From the NCBI GenBank assembly GCA_002787455.1, contig PCWU01000139.1:1-13994 (forward strand): a stretch of 13,994 bases of DNA, in the 5' to 3' direction. This document shows positions 6,567-13,447 of the stretch, piece after piece. The notes below the pieces were generated by a model. The model did no database searches. It saw only the letters and a program-made list of their open reading frames with translations, and had not been told where the DNA came from. Within the stretch, counting starts at the first letter, position 1, and each line of letters begins with the position of its first letter. Position numbers and translations under genes: made by a program. The stretch is from Gallionellaceae bacterium CG11_big_fil_rev_8_21_14_0_20_60_62 (lineage in GTDB: Bacteria > Pseudomonadota > Gammaproteobacteria > Burkholderiales > Gallionellaceae).

Positions 6567-7751
6567 TCAGGAAAAAATCGCCGTGAACAAACCGATCAGG
6601 ACAATGAGGACGATGGCGAGCAACAGGTAGCCGCCGCGCGGACTGCCGCGGTTGACCGAATGGTGGAGATGGAGTTTGTTGCGCGCGGGATTACGCGCGG
6701 CGGCGGCAAAATCCGGCACCGCGATCTTTAGCGTTTTGGACAGTTCTTCGACCTCCTCCCGACTGGAGGTCATCGCGGCCAGCCGCATGGTTGCCTCGGT
6801 CGAATCAAAGGAATTGGACAGGCCCAGCGCAACTTCCTGAACAGCGGCCCCGCCCGCCTGCTTGCCCAGTGCGAATTTACCCGCTTTGGATACGGAAGAC
6901 TTGCCTTTGCCCGGCAGGCCGCTATCGCGAGGCAGGGAGTCGAGGCAGGCTTTCAGGTCTTCGGCCAGATCGTGCGCGCTCTGATAGCGCGCCTCCAGAT
7001 CTTTGGCCAGGGCCTTGGCGATGATGTAATCAAGCATCTCCGGCAACGCCGGGTTGGTGCTACTCGGCGCAGCCGGAATCGAGTTGAGCGTCTGGTACAT
7101 AATGGCGTTGACGTTCTCGCCAATGAACGGAACCTGGCCTGTCAACATTTCGTACAGCATCACCCCGAGCGAGAAAATGTCGGAACGGTGATCGGTGATT
7201 TTCCCCATCACTTGCTCCGGCGACATGTACTTGGGCGAACCCAGCACCATTCCGGTCTGCGTCCGCACTGCGGATGAGGCCATCCTGGCGATGCCGAAAT
7301 CGGTGATCTTGACGTGCCCGTCGCGCACAACCATTACGTTTGATGGCTTGATGTCGCGGTGCACGATGTCATGTTCGTGCGCGTAAGCCAAGCCTTGTGC
7401 CACCTGGGAAACGATGCTCAACACCTCGCGCAGCGGCAGGAGCGGCTTCTCGTTCAGGATATCGCGCAGCTCGCGCCCCTGCAGATACTCCATCGCGATA
7501 TACGCAACTTCTTCACCGCGACCGACATCATAGATGGTGACAATATTCGGGTGGCCAAGGCGGCCCGCCGCTTTTGCCTCCTGATAGAAACGGGCTTCGA
7601 ACTCGTCCCGCTCATCCATTGCCAGACTCAAATTGATGGTCTTGATCGCGACTTCACGGTCGATCAGGGGATCGCGTGCCTTGTAGACGACCCCCATCGC
7701 CCCTTGGCCCAGCTCACCGATAATTTCGTAGCGTCCTAATTGCCTGATCAT
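6567..7751 (-). CDS. Tail-anchored Hanks-type Ser/Thr protein kinase
   Basis: Eukaryote-like protein kinase that should phosphorylate Ser/Thr on cytoplasmic partners. The kinase domain spans about residues 8-270. It has the glycine-rich loop GELGQGAMGVVY (12-23), Lys37 in VAIKT, the alpha-C Glu58, the catalytic loop HRDIKPSN (131-138) and DFG (151-153). Its activation segment is rich in Ser/Thr and leads to GSPKYMSPEQ. All key catalytic residues are present, so it should be active. A linker of about 100 residues, containing a Glu/Thr-rich stretch, joins it to one membrane helix at 375-393 with almost nothing after it. PASTA or other extracellular sensor domains are absent, unlike PknB. It starts 24 bp after the lipoprotein gene and is followed 8 bp later by the YgfX-like gene. 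The upstream cyclase and lipoprotein may provide its input; that is inference. No FHA protein or phosphatase is in the window. Confidence 0.93.
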   Translation of the reverse strand: MIRQLGRYEIIGELGQGAMGVVYKARDPLIDREVAIKTINLSLAMDERDEFEARFYQEAKAAGRLGHPNIVTIYDVGRGEEVAYIAMEYLQGRELRDILNEKPLLPLREVLSIVSQVAQGLAYAHEHDIVHRDIKPSNVMVVRDGHVKITDFGIARMASSAVRTQTGMVLGSPKYMSPEQVMGKITDHRSDIFSLGVMLYEMLTGQVPFIGENVNAIMYQTLNSIPAAPSSTNPALPEMLDYIIAKALAKDLEARYQSAHDLAEDLKACLDSLPRDSGLPGKGKSSVSKAGKFALGKQAGGAAVQEVALGLSNSFDSTEATMRLAAMTSSREEVEELSKTLKIAVPDFAAAARNPARNKLHLHHSVNRGSPRGGYLLLAIVLIVLIGLFTAIFS

Positions 7752-7775
7752 GTGTGTAGCCGATTCTGGGCCCCG

Positions 7776-8204
7776 TTAAAACTGGAAAGGTTTAACTGTG
7801 TTGCCTGTTACCTTCTTCTTCTCGTCGCGGAAAACCGGACCCCACAAGGGGTGGCCCGCTTCCGCCTTGGACAGTTTAAAGAACGGATTCAGCACCAGCA
7901 ATTGTTTGAAATATTCCGCGCATTGCCCGGTATCACCCGACGCGCAATAAATAAACGCCATGTACTTGTTGGCGGAAATTCTTTCACCGCGCGTGGCGTA
8001 CTGGTTCTGTAACACCCCGTCAAAGGCAATTCTGGCATTCAAATAGTTGCCCGTCTGATACTCGCTCACCCCTTTCGCCAGATAGCGTTTGGCCACGCTA
8101 TCCCCGAACAGGCGGATTCCGCCGCTGCCATCCTCGCAGGTGCCAACAGTCCCGCAACCCACGAGCATGAGCATAGCAAGTCCTGCCGTGATCCTGCGCA
8201 CCAT
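7776..8204 (-). CDS. Small lipoprotein, TssQ-like
   Basis: A 142-residue predicted lipoprotein. The signal peptide MVRRITAGLAMLMLVGC has a lipobox L14-V-G-C17. Residue +2 is Gly, not Asp, which suggests sorting to the outer membrane. The mature part contains a single helical-repeat-like stretch, AKGVSEYQTGNYLNARIAF, and then ANKYMAFIYCASGDTGQC, LVLNPFFKLSKAEAGHPLW and GPVFRDEKKK. The pattern resembles the TssQ family of T6SS-associated lipoproteins known in betaproteobacteria, a TPR-like unit ending in AEAGHP-W-GPVFR; I recognise this from memory, without a search. Two Cys in the mature part (in IYCASGDTGQC) could form a disulfide. A good AGGAGAG sits 7 nt before the ATG. It lies 26 bp after the cyclase and 24 bp before the kinase, with no T6SS genes in the window, so it may instead act with these two signalling proteins. 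Confidence 0.7.
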   Translation of the reverse strand: MVRRITAGLAMLMLVGCGTVGTCEDGSGGIRLFGDSVAKRYLAKGVSEYQTGNYLNARIAFDGVLQNQYATRGERISANKYMAFIYCASGDTGQCAEYFKQLLVLNPFFKLSKAEAGHPLWGPVFRDEKKKVTGNTVKPFQF

Positions 8205-8230
8205 CTTCTTACTCTCCTGGTATTTTCAGG

Positions 8231-9424
8231 CTACTTAAAAACGTGCCTGATTGTTATTTTCACACCGTGCTTGACCTGAATCACTTTTCGGTACACCGGA
8301 AAGGTCGTGTTCCTGGCTTCCAACACATGCCTTCCTGGCACCACCTGCAACTCCAGCAACGGCGGGCTAACGCCCTGCTTCTTGCCATCAAGGTAGATTT
8401 CCCCCCAAGGCAAAATTGCCAGAGTGACAACCGCCGGACCGCCGGTGGTTTCTTCCAGGGTGCGCACACGATCACTCTTTTTAATACCCTGAATCTTTTT
8501 TTCAACCGGCGCCAGCGGGGGGGTGGGCGCCTTTGCCATGGTCGATTTGGCGATTTCCGCCGCGGGCTCCATCACCGCAGCCGCCGGCACCGAGGATTGT
8601 GCCACGGCTATTGCAGTGTTTCGGACATCCCCGGTCTGGTGTGACACCTGATAAACACCCAGGATCGCGGCCAGCAACACCCCTCCCGCTGCAGCAACAA
8701 ACCCCGCCCGCTGAAGCGGACTGGCTTTGGCAAAAACGGCAAGCGCGTAGCGTTCGGCAATCGCCACCTGATGGGCAAAGGCATACCAATGGCGTTTGGC
8801 CTGCACCAGAATGCGGCGAATTCCGGACGAATGGTCAATTTCTTCCTTTAGCACCACGCCGCGATGAGTCGAAGTCAAATCGCCCGGATACCCGATGGCA
8901 TACACCTCGTGCTCGCGCACATGCTTGTCGGTGCGCGCGCCCTGATAGTGAAACATTCCGGCATATTCATGCGATAGCCGGGAAACCGCATCGTAATACG
9001 AGCGCGAGACCAGAATCTGTCCGGCATCGGCAAACCCCATCACCCGCTGCGCCACGTTGATCCCGTCGCCAACTATGTTTGGCAGGCCGTTGATATCCTT
9101 CACCAAACGTACCGGCCCAAGATTGATGCCCATCCGCACCAGCAGAGGCGGCTCCATGCGCACGCCTTCGCCCAACAGGCTGCTGCGCACACTCAAGGCT
9201 GCCTGCAGGGCATCCTCAATGTCGCCAAGAAAGCTGATTGCCGCGCCATCGCCGGTATCCAGAATGATCCGATCCGCAACTGGCACATCACGAATGGCAA
9301 TCGACAGAAAAGCATTGAACCGTTCCTTGAGGGAAATCTGGCCCGCCACGGATTTTTTCGAATATTCCACGATATCCAAAAAAAAGACCGCGCAAATAAT
9401 TGTTTTATTGCCTCTTTGTTCCAT
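8231..9424 (-). CDS. Membrane class III nucleotide cyclase homologue with PEGA-like C-terminus
   Basis: 397 residues. The N-terminal class III cyclase (CHD) domain covers about residues 8-180. The two metal-binding aspartates are present, Asp17 in FFLDIVEYS and Asp59 in DTGDGAAISF. So are the transition-state residues Asn123 and Arg127 in GINVAQR. The positions that normally read Lys and Asp and select adenine are Leu55 and Asn116, so the substrate (ATP, GTP or other) is uncertain. One membrane helix lies near 241-259. A Pro/Lys-rich linker then leads to a domain at about 330-397 (LPWGEIYLDGKKQGVSPPL, VPGRHVLEARN) that looks like a PEGA domain, which would be periplasmic. The protein thus has a cytoplasmic catalytic head and an outside C-terminus. 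It leads the four-gene cluster, 94 bp after rluB. The ATG at 9424 has only a weak AGG upstream. Confidence 0.85.
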   Translation of the reverse strand: MEQRGNKTIICAVFFLDIVEYSKKSVAGQISLKERFNAFLSIAIRDVPVADRIILDTGDGAAISFLGDIEDALQAALSVRSSLLGEGVRMEPPLLVRMGINLGPVRLVKDINGLPNIVGDGINVAQRVMGFADAGQILVSRSYYDAVSRLSHEYAGMFHYQGARTDKHVREHEVYAIGYPGDLTSTHRGVVLKEEIDHSSGIRRILVQAKRHWYAFAHQVAIAERYALAVFAKASPLQRAGFVAAAGGVLLAAILGVYQVSHQTGDVRNTAIAVAQSSVPAAAVMEPAAEIAKSTMAKAPTPPLAPVEKKIQGIKKSDRVRTLEETTGGPAVVTLAILPWGEIYLDGKKQGVSPPLLELQVVPGRHVLEARNTTFPVYRKVIQVKHGVKITIRHVFK

Positions 9425-9442
9425 GTACTCGACCTGTGATGT

Positions 9443-9457
9443 ATCCTGGGCCAGGAT
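9443..9457 (-). promoter_or_regulatory. 15-bp palindrome in the cyclase leader
   Basis: ATCCTGG and CCAGGAT flank a single central base, forming a perfect dyad 18 bp upstream of the cyclase start codon. Upstream, TAGAAT (9493-9488 on the minus strand) is a fair -10 box without a good -35. Transcription starting near 9481 would put the dyad in the leader, as an operator or hairpin close to the ribosome-binding region. The role is inferred. Confidence 0.35.
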
Positions 9458-9518
9458 CAGCGCCTGCCGGAGAAAGATACTCGCCGGATTCTAACGATAG
9501 TCACCCACTCCCGCCAGT

Positions 9519-10364
9519 TCATTTTTTTCGGGGTGCAACACGCTTGAGCTTGTTGCGTTGTGCATCCCGCTTGTCCACTTGGCGCGCTTCGCCCGCAGGC
9601 AAACCAACCCACTCTAATACCGCCCGCAATTCACCCTCACCCAGCTCAATCATCATGCCGCGCTTGATCCGGGGTGGCAGGTTGATCATGCCAAAACGCA
9701 CTCGCATCAGTCGGCTGACCGGCAAACCGAGCGCCTCGAAAGTGCGCCGCACCTCGCGGTTGCGCCCTTCGCGGATAACCAGCCGGTACCAGTGATTAAA
9801 GCCCTCGCCGCCCTCAATGCCCAACTGGTCAAATTTGACCAAACCGTCCTCCAGCTCGATGCCGGGGCCGGTGAGCTGCTTCATTTGCGCCTCGGTCAGC
9901 TCGCCCTGCAGCCGCACCGCGTATTCGCGTTCCACCTCGAAGCGGGGATGCATCAGGCGGTTGGCCAGTTCGCCGGAGGTGGTAAAAATCAGCAGGCCGC
10001 TGGTGTTGAAATCGAGACGCCCGACGGCAATCCATTTTTGCCCGTGCAATTTCGGCAAATGGTCAAATACGCTGGCGCGGCCGCCGGGGTCGTCGCGACT
10101 GACGATTTCACCTTCCTGCTTGTGATACAGCAGGACGCGCGGCAATTTGAGTTCGGTCAGCAGGGCAAGGCGCACATTGCGGCCGTCCACCTGCACTTTA
10201 TCGTCCTCGCCCACGCGCATGCCCAGCGTCGCCACCTCCCCGTTCACACTTACCCTGCGTTCGGAAATCCAATTCTCCATCTCGCGGCGCGAACCGAGAC
10301 CGGCCTGGGCGAGGGCTTTTTGCAGCCGCTCGCCGGCTTGCTTTGTTGCGCTTGTTTCGGTCAT
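9519..10364 (-). CDS. rluB: 23S rRNA pseudouridine-2605 synthase RluB
   Basis: Pseudouridine synthase of the RsuA/RluB/E/F family; RluB converts U2605 of 23S rRNA. The 281-residue protein begins with an S4 RNA-binding domain (about 12-58, containing RLQKALAQAGLGSRREMENW and VNGEVA). The catalytic domain follows, with GRLDFNTSGLLIF, where Asp118 is the catalytic aspartate. ANRLMHPRFEVEREYAVRL and EGRNREVRRTFEALG are both typical of RluB. A basic tail (DAQRNKLKRVAPRKK) ends the protein, as in many betaproteobacterial RluB proteins. Length is near that of E. coli RluB (291). Its ATG overlaps the recR stop by 4 bp (ATGA), so translation is coupled. In many relatives rluB follows scpA-scpB instead, so the link to recR is a local arrangement. 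RluE and RluF are less likely because both the S4 domain and the length fit RluB. Confidence 0.92.
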   Translation of the reverse strand: MTETSATKQAGERLQKALAQAGLGSRREMENWISERRVSVNGEVATLGMRVGEDDKVQVDGRNVRLALLTELKLPRVLLYHKQEGEIVSRDDPGGRASVFDHLPKLHGQKWIAVGRLDFNTSGLLIFTTSGELANRLMHPRFEVEREYAVRLQGELTEAQMKQLTGPGIELEDGLVKFDQLGIEGGEGFNHWYRLVIREGRNREVRRTFEALGLPVSRLMRVRFGMINLPPRIKRGMMIELGEGELRAVLEWVGLPAGEARQVDKRDAQRNKLKRVAPRKK

Positions 10365-10960
10365 TCGATGATTACCCGTCTTTCCAGCACGGCCTGTGCC
10401 AATGTTCCGCTGTCCACATGTTCCAGTTCGCCGCCTACCGGCAACCCGCGCGCGATGCGCGAGACTTTAATTCCCTGCGCGCGCAACAAAGTTGCCAGAT
10501 AATGAGCGGTGGCTTCACCCTCAACCGTAAAATTGGTCGCCAGAATCACCTCGCACTGCAGTTCCCGCGCACGCTTGACCAACCGATCCAGCGGAAGTTC
10601 GCGCGCGCCCACCCCGTCCAGCGGCGACAGCCTGCCCATCAGCACGAAGTACATGCCGCGAAAGCATTGCGCCTGCTCCATCATCAGCAAGTCCGCGGGC
10701 ATCTCGACCACGCACAACAAATTCGTTTCGCGCCGCGCGGACGCACACAGGGCGCATACCTCGTCCTCGGAAAAATTATTGCATTTGGCGCAATGCGTAA
10801 TGCGCTCGACCGCGTGATCAAGCGCGCGCGCGAGTTGTTGCGCCCCCGCGCGGTCGCGCTGCAGCAGATGATAGGCCATGCGTTGCGCGGATTTTGGCCC
10901 GACACCGGGCAAACAGCGCAACGCGTCGATCAGCGCCTCCAGACCGGAAGGAGTATTCAT
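10361..10960 (-). CDS. recR: Recombination mediator RecR
   Basis: Cytoplasmic RecFOR component that loads RecA onto SSB-coated single-stranded DNA for gap repair. The 199-residue protein has the helix-hairpin-helix CLPGVGPKSAQRMAYHLL at 16-33. A C4 zinc motif follows at Cys57, Cys60, Cys69 and Cys72 (CAKCNNFSEDEVCALC). The Toprim domain lies at about 80-175, with VVEMPADLLMMEQ, SPLDGVGARELPLDRL and LATNFTVEGEATAHYLA. Length equals the family norm (about 200). The Phe in ATNFTVEGEA replaces the usual Pro, a minor variant. It begins on the base directly after the ybaB stop (TGA-ATG), and its stop overlaps rluB by 4 bp. The dnaX-ybaB-recR order is one of the most conserved clusters in bacteria. 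Confidence 0.97.
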   Translation of the reverse strand: MNTPSGLEALIDALRCLPGVGPKSAQRMAYHLLQRDRAGAQQLARALDHAVERITHCAKCNNFSEDEVCALCASARRETNLLCVVEMPADLLMMEQAQCFRGMYFVLMGRLSPLDGVGARELPLDRLVKRARELQCEVILATNFTVEGEATAHYLATLLRAQGIKVSRIARGLPVGGELEHVDSGTLAQAVLERRVIIE

Positions 10961-11278
10961 TCAGAAAGGCAGGCTCATGCCGGGCGGCAAATGGGCGGTG
11001 AATCCGCTCATGCGTTGCTTGCTCGTCGCGGCAACCTGCCTGGCCGCATCATTAAAGGCCGCCACAAGCAAGTCCTCCAGCATTTCCCGGTCGTCCATCA
11101 CGCCCGGATCAAGATGGACACGGCGCAATTCATGCGCGCAGGTCATGGTGACTTTGACCATGCCCCCCCCGGACTGGCCTTCCACCTCGACGGCGGCCAG
11201 TTCGTCCTGCGCCTTCCTCATATTGTTCTGCATCTGCTGTGCCTGCTTCATCAGTCCGGCCAATCCGCCCTTCATCAT
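10961..11278 (-). CDS. ybaB: YbaB/EbfC nucleoid-associated protein
   Basis: Small dimeric DNA-binding, nucleoid-associated protein. The 105-residue product has the family N-terminal helix GGLAGLMKQAQQMQNNMRKAQ. This is followed by the tweezer-like core with VEVEGQSGGGMVKVTMTCAHELRRVHLDP and DREMLEDLLVAAFNDA. Length matches E. coli YbaB (109). The first ATG at 11278 has GGAGG 8 nt upstream and is preferred; the adjacent second ATG would remove one residue. It lies 15 bp after dnaX and directly abuts recR. That fits a shared operon linking chromosome structure, replication and repair, although a direct link with RecR is not shown by the sequence. Confidence 0.96.
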   Translation of the reverse strand: MMKGGLAGLMKQAQQMQNNMRKAQDELAAVEVEGQSGGGMVKVTMTCAHELRRVHLDPGVMDDREMLEDLLVAAFNDAARQVAATSKQRMSGFTAHLPPGMSLPF

Positions 11279-11293
11279 GCTTATTTCCTCCAG

Positions 11294-12889
11294 TTAAACA
11301 GGTTTGATCAAATTCTCGATGAGTTGCGCGCCCAACTGCGCCTGCGCCTCGCGCACGAAAGGATCCTGTTTGATCGCTTGTTCAGCCTGATTCTGGCTCG
11401 TCCGCTTCTCCTGTTGCTCCGCGTCTGCCGGGGTGACGACATCAGCTACTGCCGACAACTCGACAGTCAAGCACACGGGTTGCGCAAAATATTCGGCCAA
11501 TGCCGCCTGCAACTTCTCCTGCGCCAGTTTGTTGCTTTGCAAATGTTTGTGCTGCGGGGCCAAACCCAACACCAATTGCCCCTCCGCAAAACCTTTAAGC
11601 ACGCTGTTTTTCGCCAGTTGCAGGGCCATACCGTGCACCTTCAACTGGGTCAACAAGGTATTCCAGTCCAGCTCGGTATTGGCAGGAATGCGTGCCACCG
11701 CCGGCTCGGATTTGGCGGCGTGCACACTTATCTCGCCATGCGAAGGCAATGGCTTGGGAGCGGTTTTTTGCGCGGGCGACCGGGCTGCATTTGCCGCAGC
11801 GCCCTGCGGCGCAAAAGCCAGCATGCGCAGCAATGTCATGGTAAATCCCGCGTATTCATCCGGCGCCAGTTCGATCTCGTTGCGGCCGTGGATGGCAATT
11901 TGGTAATCAAGCTGAATTTCTTCCGGGGTGAACTGCTGCGCCAATTCAAACAGGCGCGCGCGCTCCGGCTCGTCGTCGGGAATCGCCTGCGGCACAGTCT
12001 GTGCCAGTGCGATGCGGTGCAGTAAAGACGCCAATTCCTGCAACGCCGTCTCCAACTCGATACTGCGCATCGCCATCTCGTCGGCGATGCACAGCAACCC
12101 TGCGCCGTCGCCCGCGTGCAGGGTTTGCAGCAGGTCGAACAGGTAACCCTGATCGATTGCCCCCAGCATGGTGCGCACCAGCGACTCGTCCACTTTGCCG
12201 GAGGAATAGGCGATGGCCTGATCAAGCAAACTCAGGCCGTCGCGCATGCTGCCCCGGGCCGCGCGCGCGACGAGGTTCAAAGCCCCGTTTTCGAAAGGGA
12301 TGGCTTCCTGTTCAAGCACGTATTGCAGGCGATCACGGATCAACGCGGGCGGCAATTGTTTGAGATTGAACTGCAAGCAGCGCGACAGCACGGTGACCGG
12401 AATCTTCTGCGGGTCGGTGGTGGCGAGGATGAACTTCACATGCGCCGGCGGCTCTTCCAGCGTCTTCAGCATGGCGTTGAAGGCCGACTTAGACAGCATG
12501 TGCACTTCGTCGATGATATAAACTTTGAAACGTCCGCTGGTGGGGGCATACAGCGCGCCCTCCAGCAGCTCTCGCATGTTGTCCACCTGCGTATTTGAGG
12601 CGGCATCGAGTTCAATCAAATCGACAAAACGGCCGCTGTCGATCTCGGTGCAGGCCCCGCACACGCCGCACGGCGTGGCAGTGATGCCTGTTTCACAATT
12701 CAGTGATTTGGCGAAGATGCGCGCGATGGTGGTCTTGCCCACGCCGCGCGTGCCGGTGAACAGATAGGCATGATGCAGACGGTTCTGCGCCAGCGCATTG
12801 GTCAGCGCCCGCACCACATGTTCCTGTCCGGTCAGTTGCTGAAAATTTTTGGGACGCCATTTACGCGCCAGAACATGGCTGTTGGACAC
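11294..12889 (-). CDS. dnaX: DNA polymerase III gamma/tau subunit (DnaX)
   Basis: Clamp-loader ATPase of the replisome, which loads the sliding clamp and, as tau, links polymerase and helicase. From the GTG at 12889 it has 531 residues starting MSNSHVLARKWRPKNF, the usual opening. The N-terminal AAA+ domain has the Walker A motif GTRGVGKTT (46-54), zinc cysteines at 65, 74, 77 and 80, the Walker B DEVHML and the SRC motif in TVLSRCLQF. Domain III follows to about residue 360, then a Pro/Ala/Lys-rich linker (GAAANAARSPAQKTAPKPLPS). The tau C-terminus runs to residue 531 and has no early stop. A TTG at 12895, overlapping the pagL stop by 4 bp (TTGA), would add two residues; neither start has a clear ribosome-binding site. 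No canonical A-AAA-AAG frameshift heptamer is visible, so a separate gamma product cannot be predicted here. Confidence 0.95.
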   Translation of the reverse strand: MSNSHVLARKWRPKNFQQLTGQEHVVRALTNALAQNRLHHAYLFTGTRGVGKTTIARIFAKSLNCETGITATPCGVCGACTEIDSGRFVDLIELDAASNTQVDNMRELLEGALYAPTSGRFKVYIIDEVHMLSKSAFNAMLKTLEEPPAHVKFILATTDPQKIPVTVLSRCLQFNLKQLPPALIRDRLQYVLEQEAIPFENGALNLVARAARGSMRDGLSLLDQAIAYSSGKVDESLVRTMLGAIDQGYLFDLLQTLHAGDGAGLLCIADEMAMRSIELETALQELASLLHRIALAQTVPQAIPDDEPERARLFELAQQFTPEEIQLDYQIAIHGRNEIELAPDEYAGFTMTLLRMLAFAPQGAAANAARSPAQKTAPKPLPSHGEISVHAAKSEPAVARIPANTELDWNTLLTQLKVHGMALQLAKNSVLKGFAEGQLVLGLAPQHKHLQSNKLAQEKLQAALAEYFAQPVCLTVELSAVADVVTPADAEQQEKRTSQNQAEQAIKQDPFVREAQAQLGAQLIENLIKPV

Positions 12890-12891
12890 GG

Positions 12892-13425
12892 TCAAAATCG
12901 GTATATCAGATTGAGCTGGCTGAAATTGATCCCTGGATTCGGCTGCTTGATCGATCCGTTGGACAAGTGCTGAAAGCGATAGCCCAAATCGAATTGGTGC
13001 CGCTCGCCAAAACGCGCGCCGATGCCGAGATGATCACCAAACTGAAAAACGGTGCTGAATCTGCGGTCCGCATTATTAAATTCGGGAGAAATAAAGTGCG
13101 CGCCGATGCCCGCTTCCAGGTAAGGTGCCACGGCGGACAGGGACTGTTGCTCAAAACGAAACACCGGGGTGAAGCCGATATCGGTGAATCGCTTGCGCTT
13201 GCCGGCCGCATTGGTGCTGCGCCACTGTCCGGCTTCCGCCGCCCAGTACCCGGAAAGTCTCCAGTCGCCCCGGTCAAACCACTGGTTATCCCACTGCCAA
13301 ACCGCTCCCGCCCGGACAAGACTGGTATTGTTGTCGCCCTGCCCCCACTGCAGCAACATTCCATCGACGGCGGAGGCGCTCCCGGCCAGCAAGCTTGCAC
13401 AACCGAATAACACCCAACGCCGCAT
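12892..13425 (-). CDS. pagL: PagL-like lipid A 3-O-deacylase (outer membrane)
   Basis: Outer-membrane beta-barrel of the PagL/acyloxyacyl-hydrolase family, which removes the 3-O-acyl chain of lipid A. The ATG at 13425 gives 177 residues and is preceded at 4 nt by GGAGGG, so I prefer it to a longer 208-residue reading that would run back through the SRP RNA gene. A signal peptide, MRRWVLFGCASLLAGSASA, ends near residue 19. Alternating hydrophobic strands follow, and the protein ends in LNLIYRF, a typical barrel-terminal Phe signal. Catalytic His153 and Ser155 are visible in FQHLSNGSIKQPNPG, matching PagL His126 and Ser128. The third residue, Glu140 in Pseudomonas, is Asn167 here, which leaves activity open. 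It sits just after the SRP RNA gene and overlaps or abuts the start of dnaX, suggesting cotranscription with dnaX. Confidence 0.78.
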   Translation of the reverse strand: MRRWVLFGCASLLAGSASAVDGMLLQWGQGDNNTSLVRAGAVWQWDNQWFDRGDWRLSGYWAAEAGQWRSTNAAGKRKRFTDIGFTPVFRFEQQSLSAVAPYLEAGIGAHFISPEFNNADRRFSTVFQFGDHLGIGARFGERHQFDLGYRFQHLSNGSIKQPNPGINFSQLNLIYRF

Positions 13426-13429
13426 ACGC

Positions 13430-13447
13430 CCTCCACACATAAGGAGG
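13430..13447 (-). promoter_or_regulatory. Hairpin that could mask the pagL ribosome-binding site
   Basis: On the minus strand CCTCC (13447-13443), at the 3' end of the SRP RNA region, can pair with GGAGG (13434-13430), the Shine-Dalgarno of pagL, across an 8-nt loop (TTATGTGT). The 5-bp GC-rich stem would compete with ribosome binding unless the SRP RNA is cut or matured. The pairing is visible; regulation is inferred. Confidence 0.45.

Noticed and set aside
11764..11769. Six-A run in dnaX as a programmed frameshift site
   Set aside because: It reads GCG CAA AAA ACC in frame, which is not the canonical X-XXY-YYZ heptamer, and six As are fewer than slippage sites usually need. A +1 shift would reach a stop about 12 codons later, so it is noted but not claimed.
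10343..12025. A 560-codon open frame on the plus strand
   Set aside because: It is antisense to recR, ybaB and the 3' part of dnaX, all clear genes. Its product is rich in His, Gln, Arg and Leu and shows no domain. It reflects GC-rich codon use of the opposite strand.
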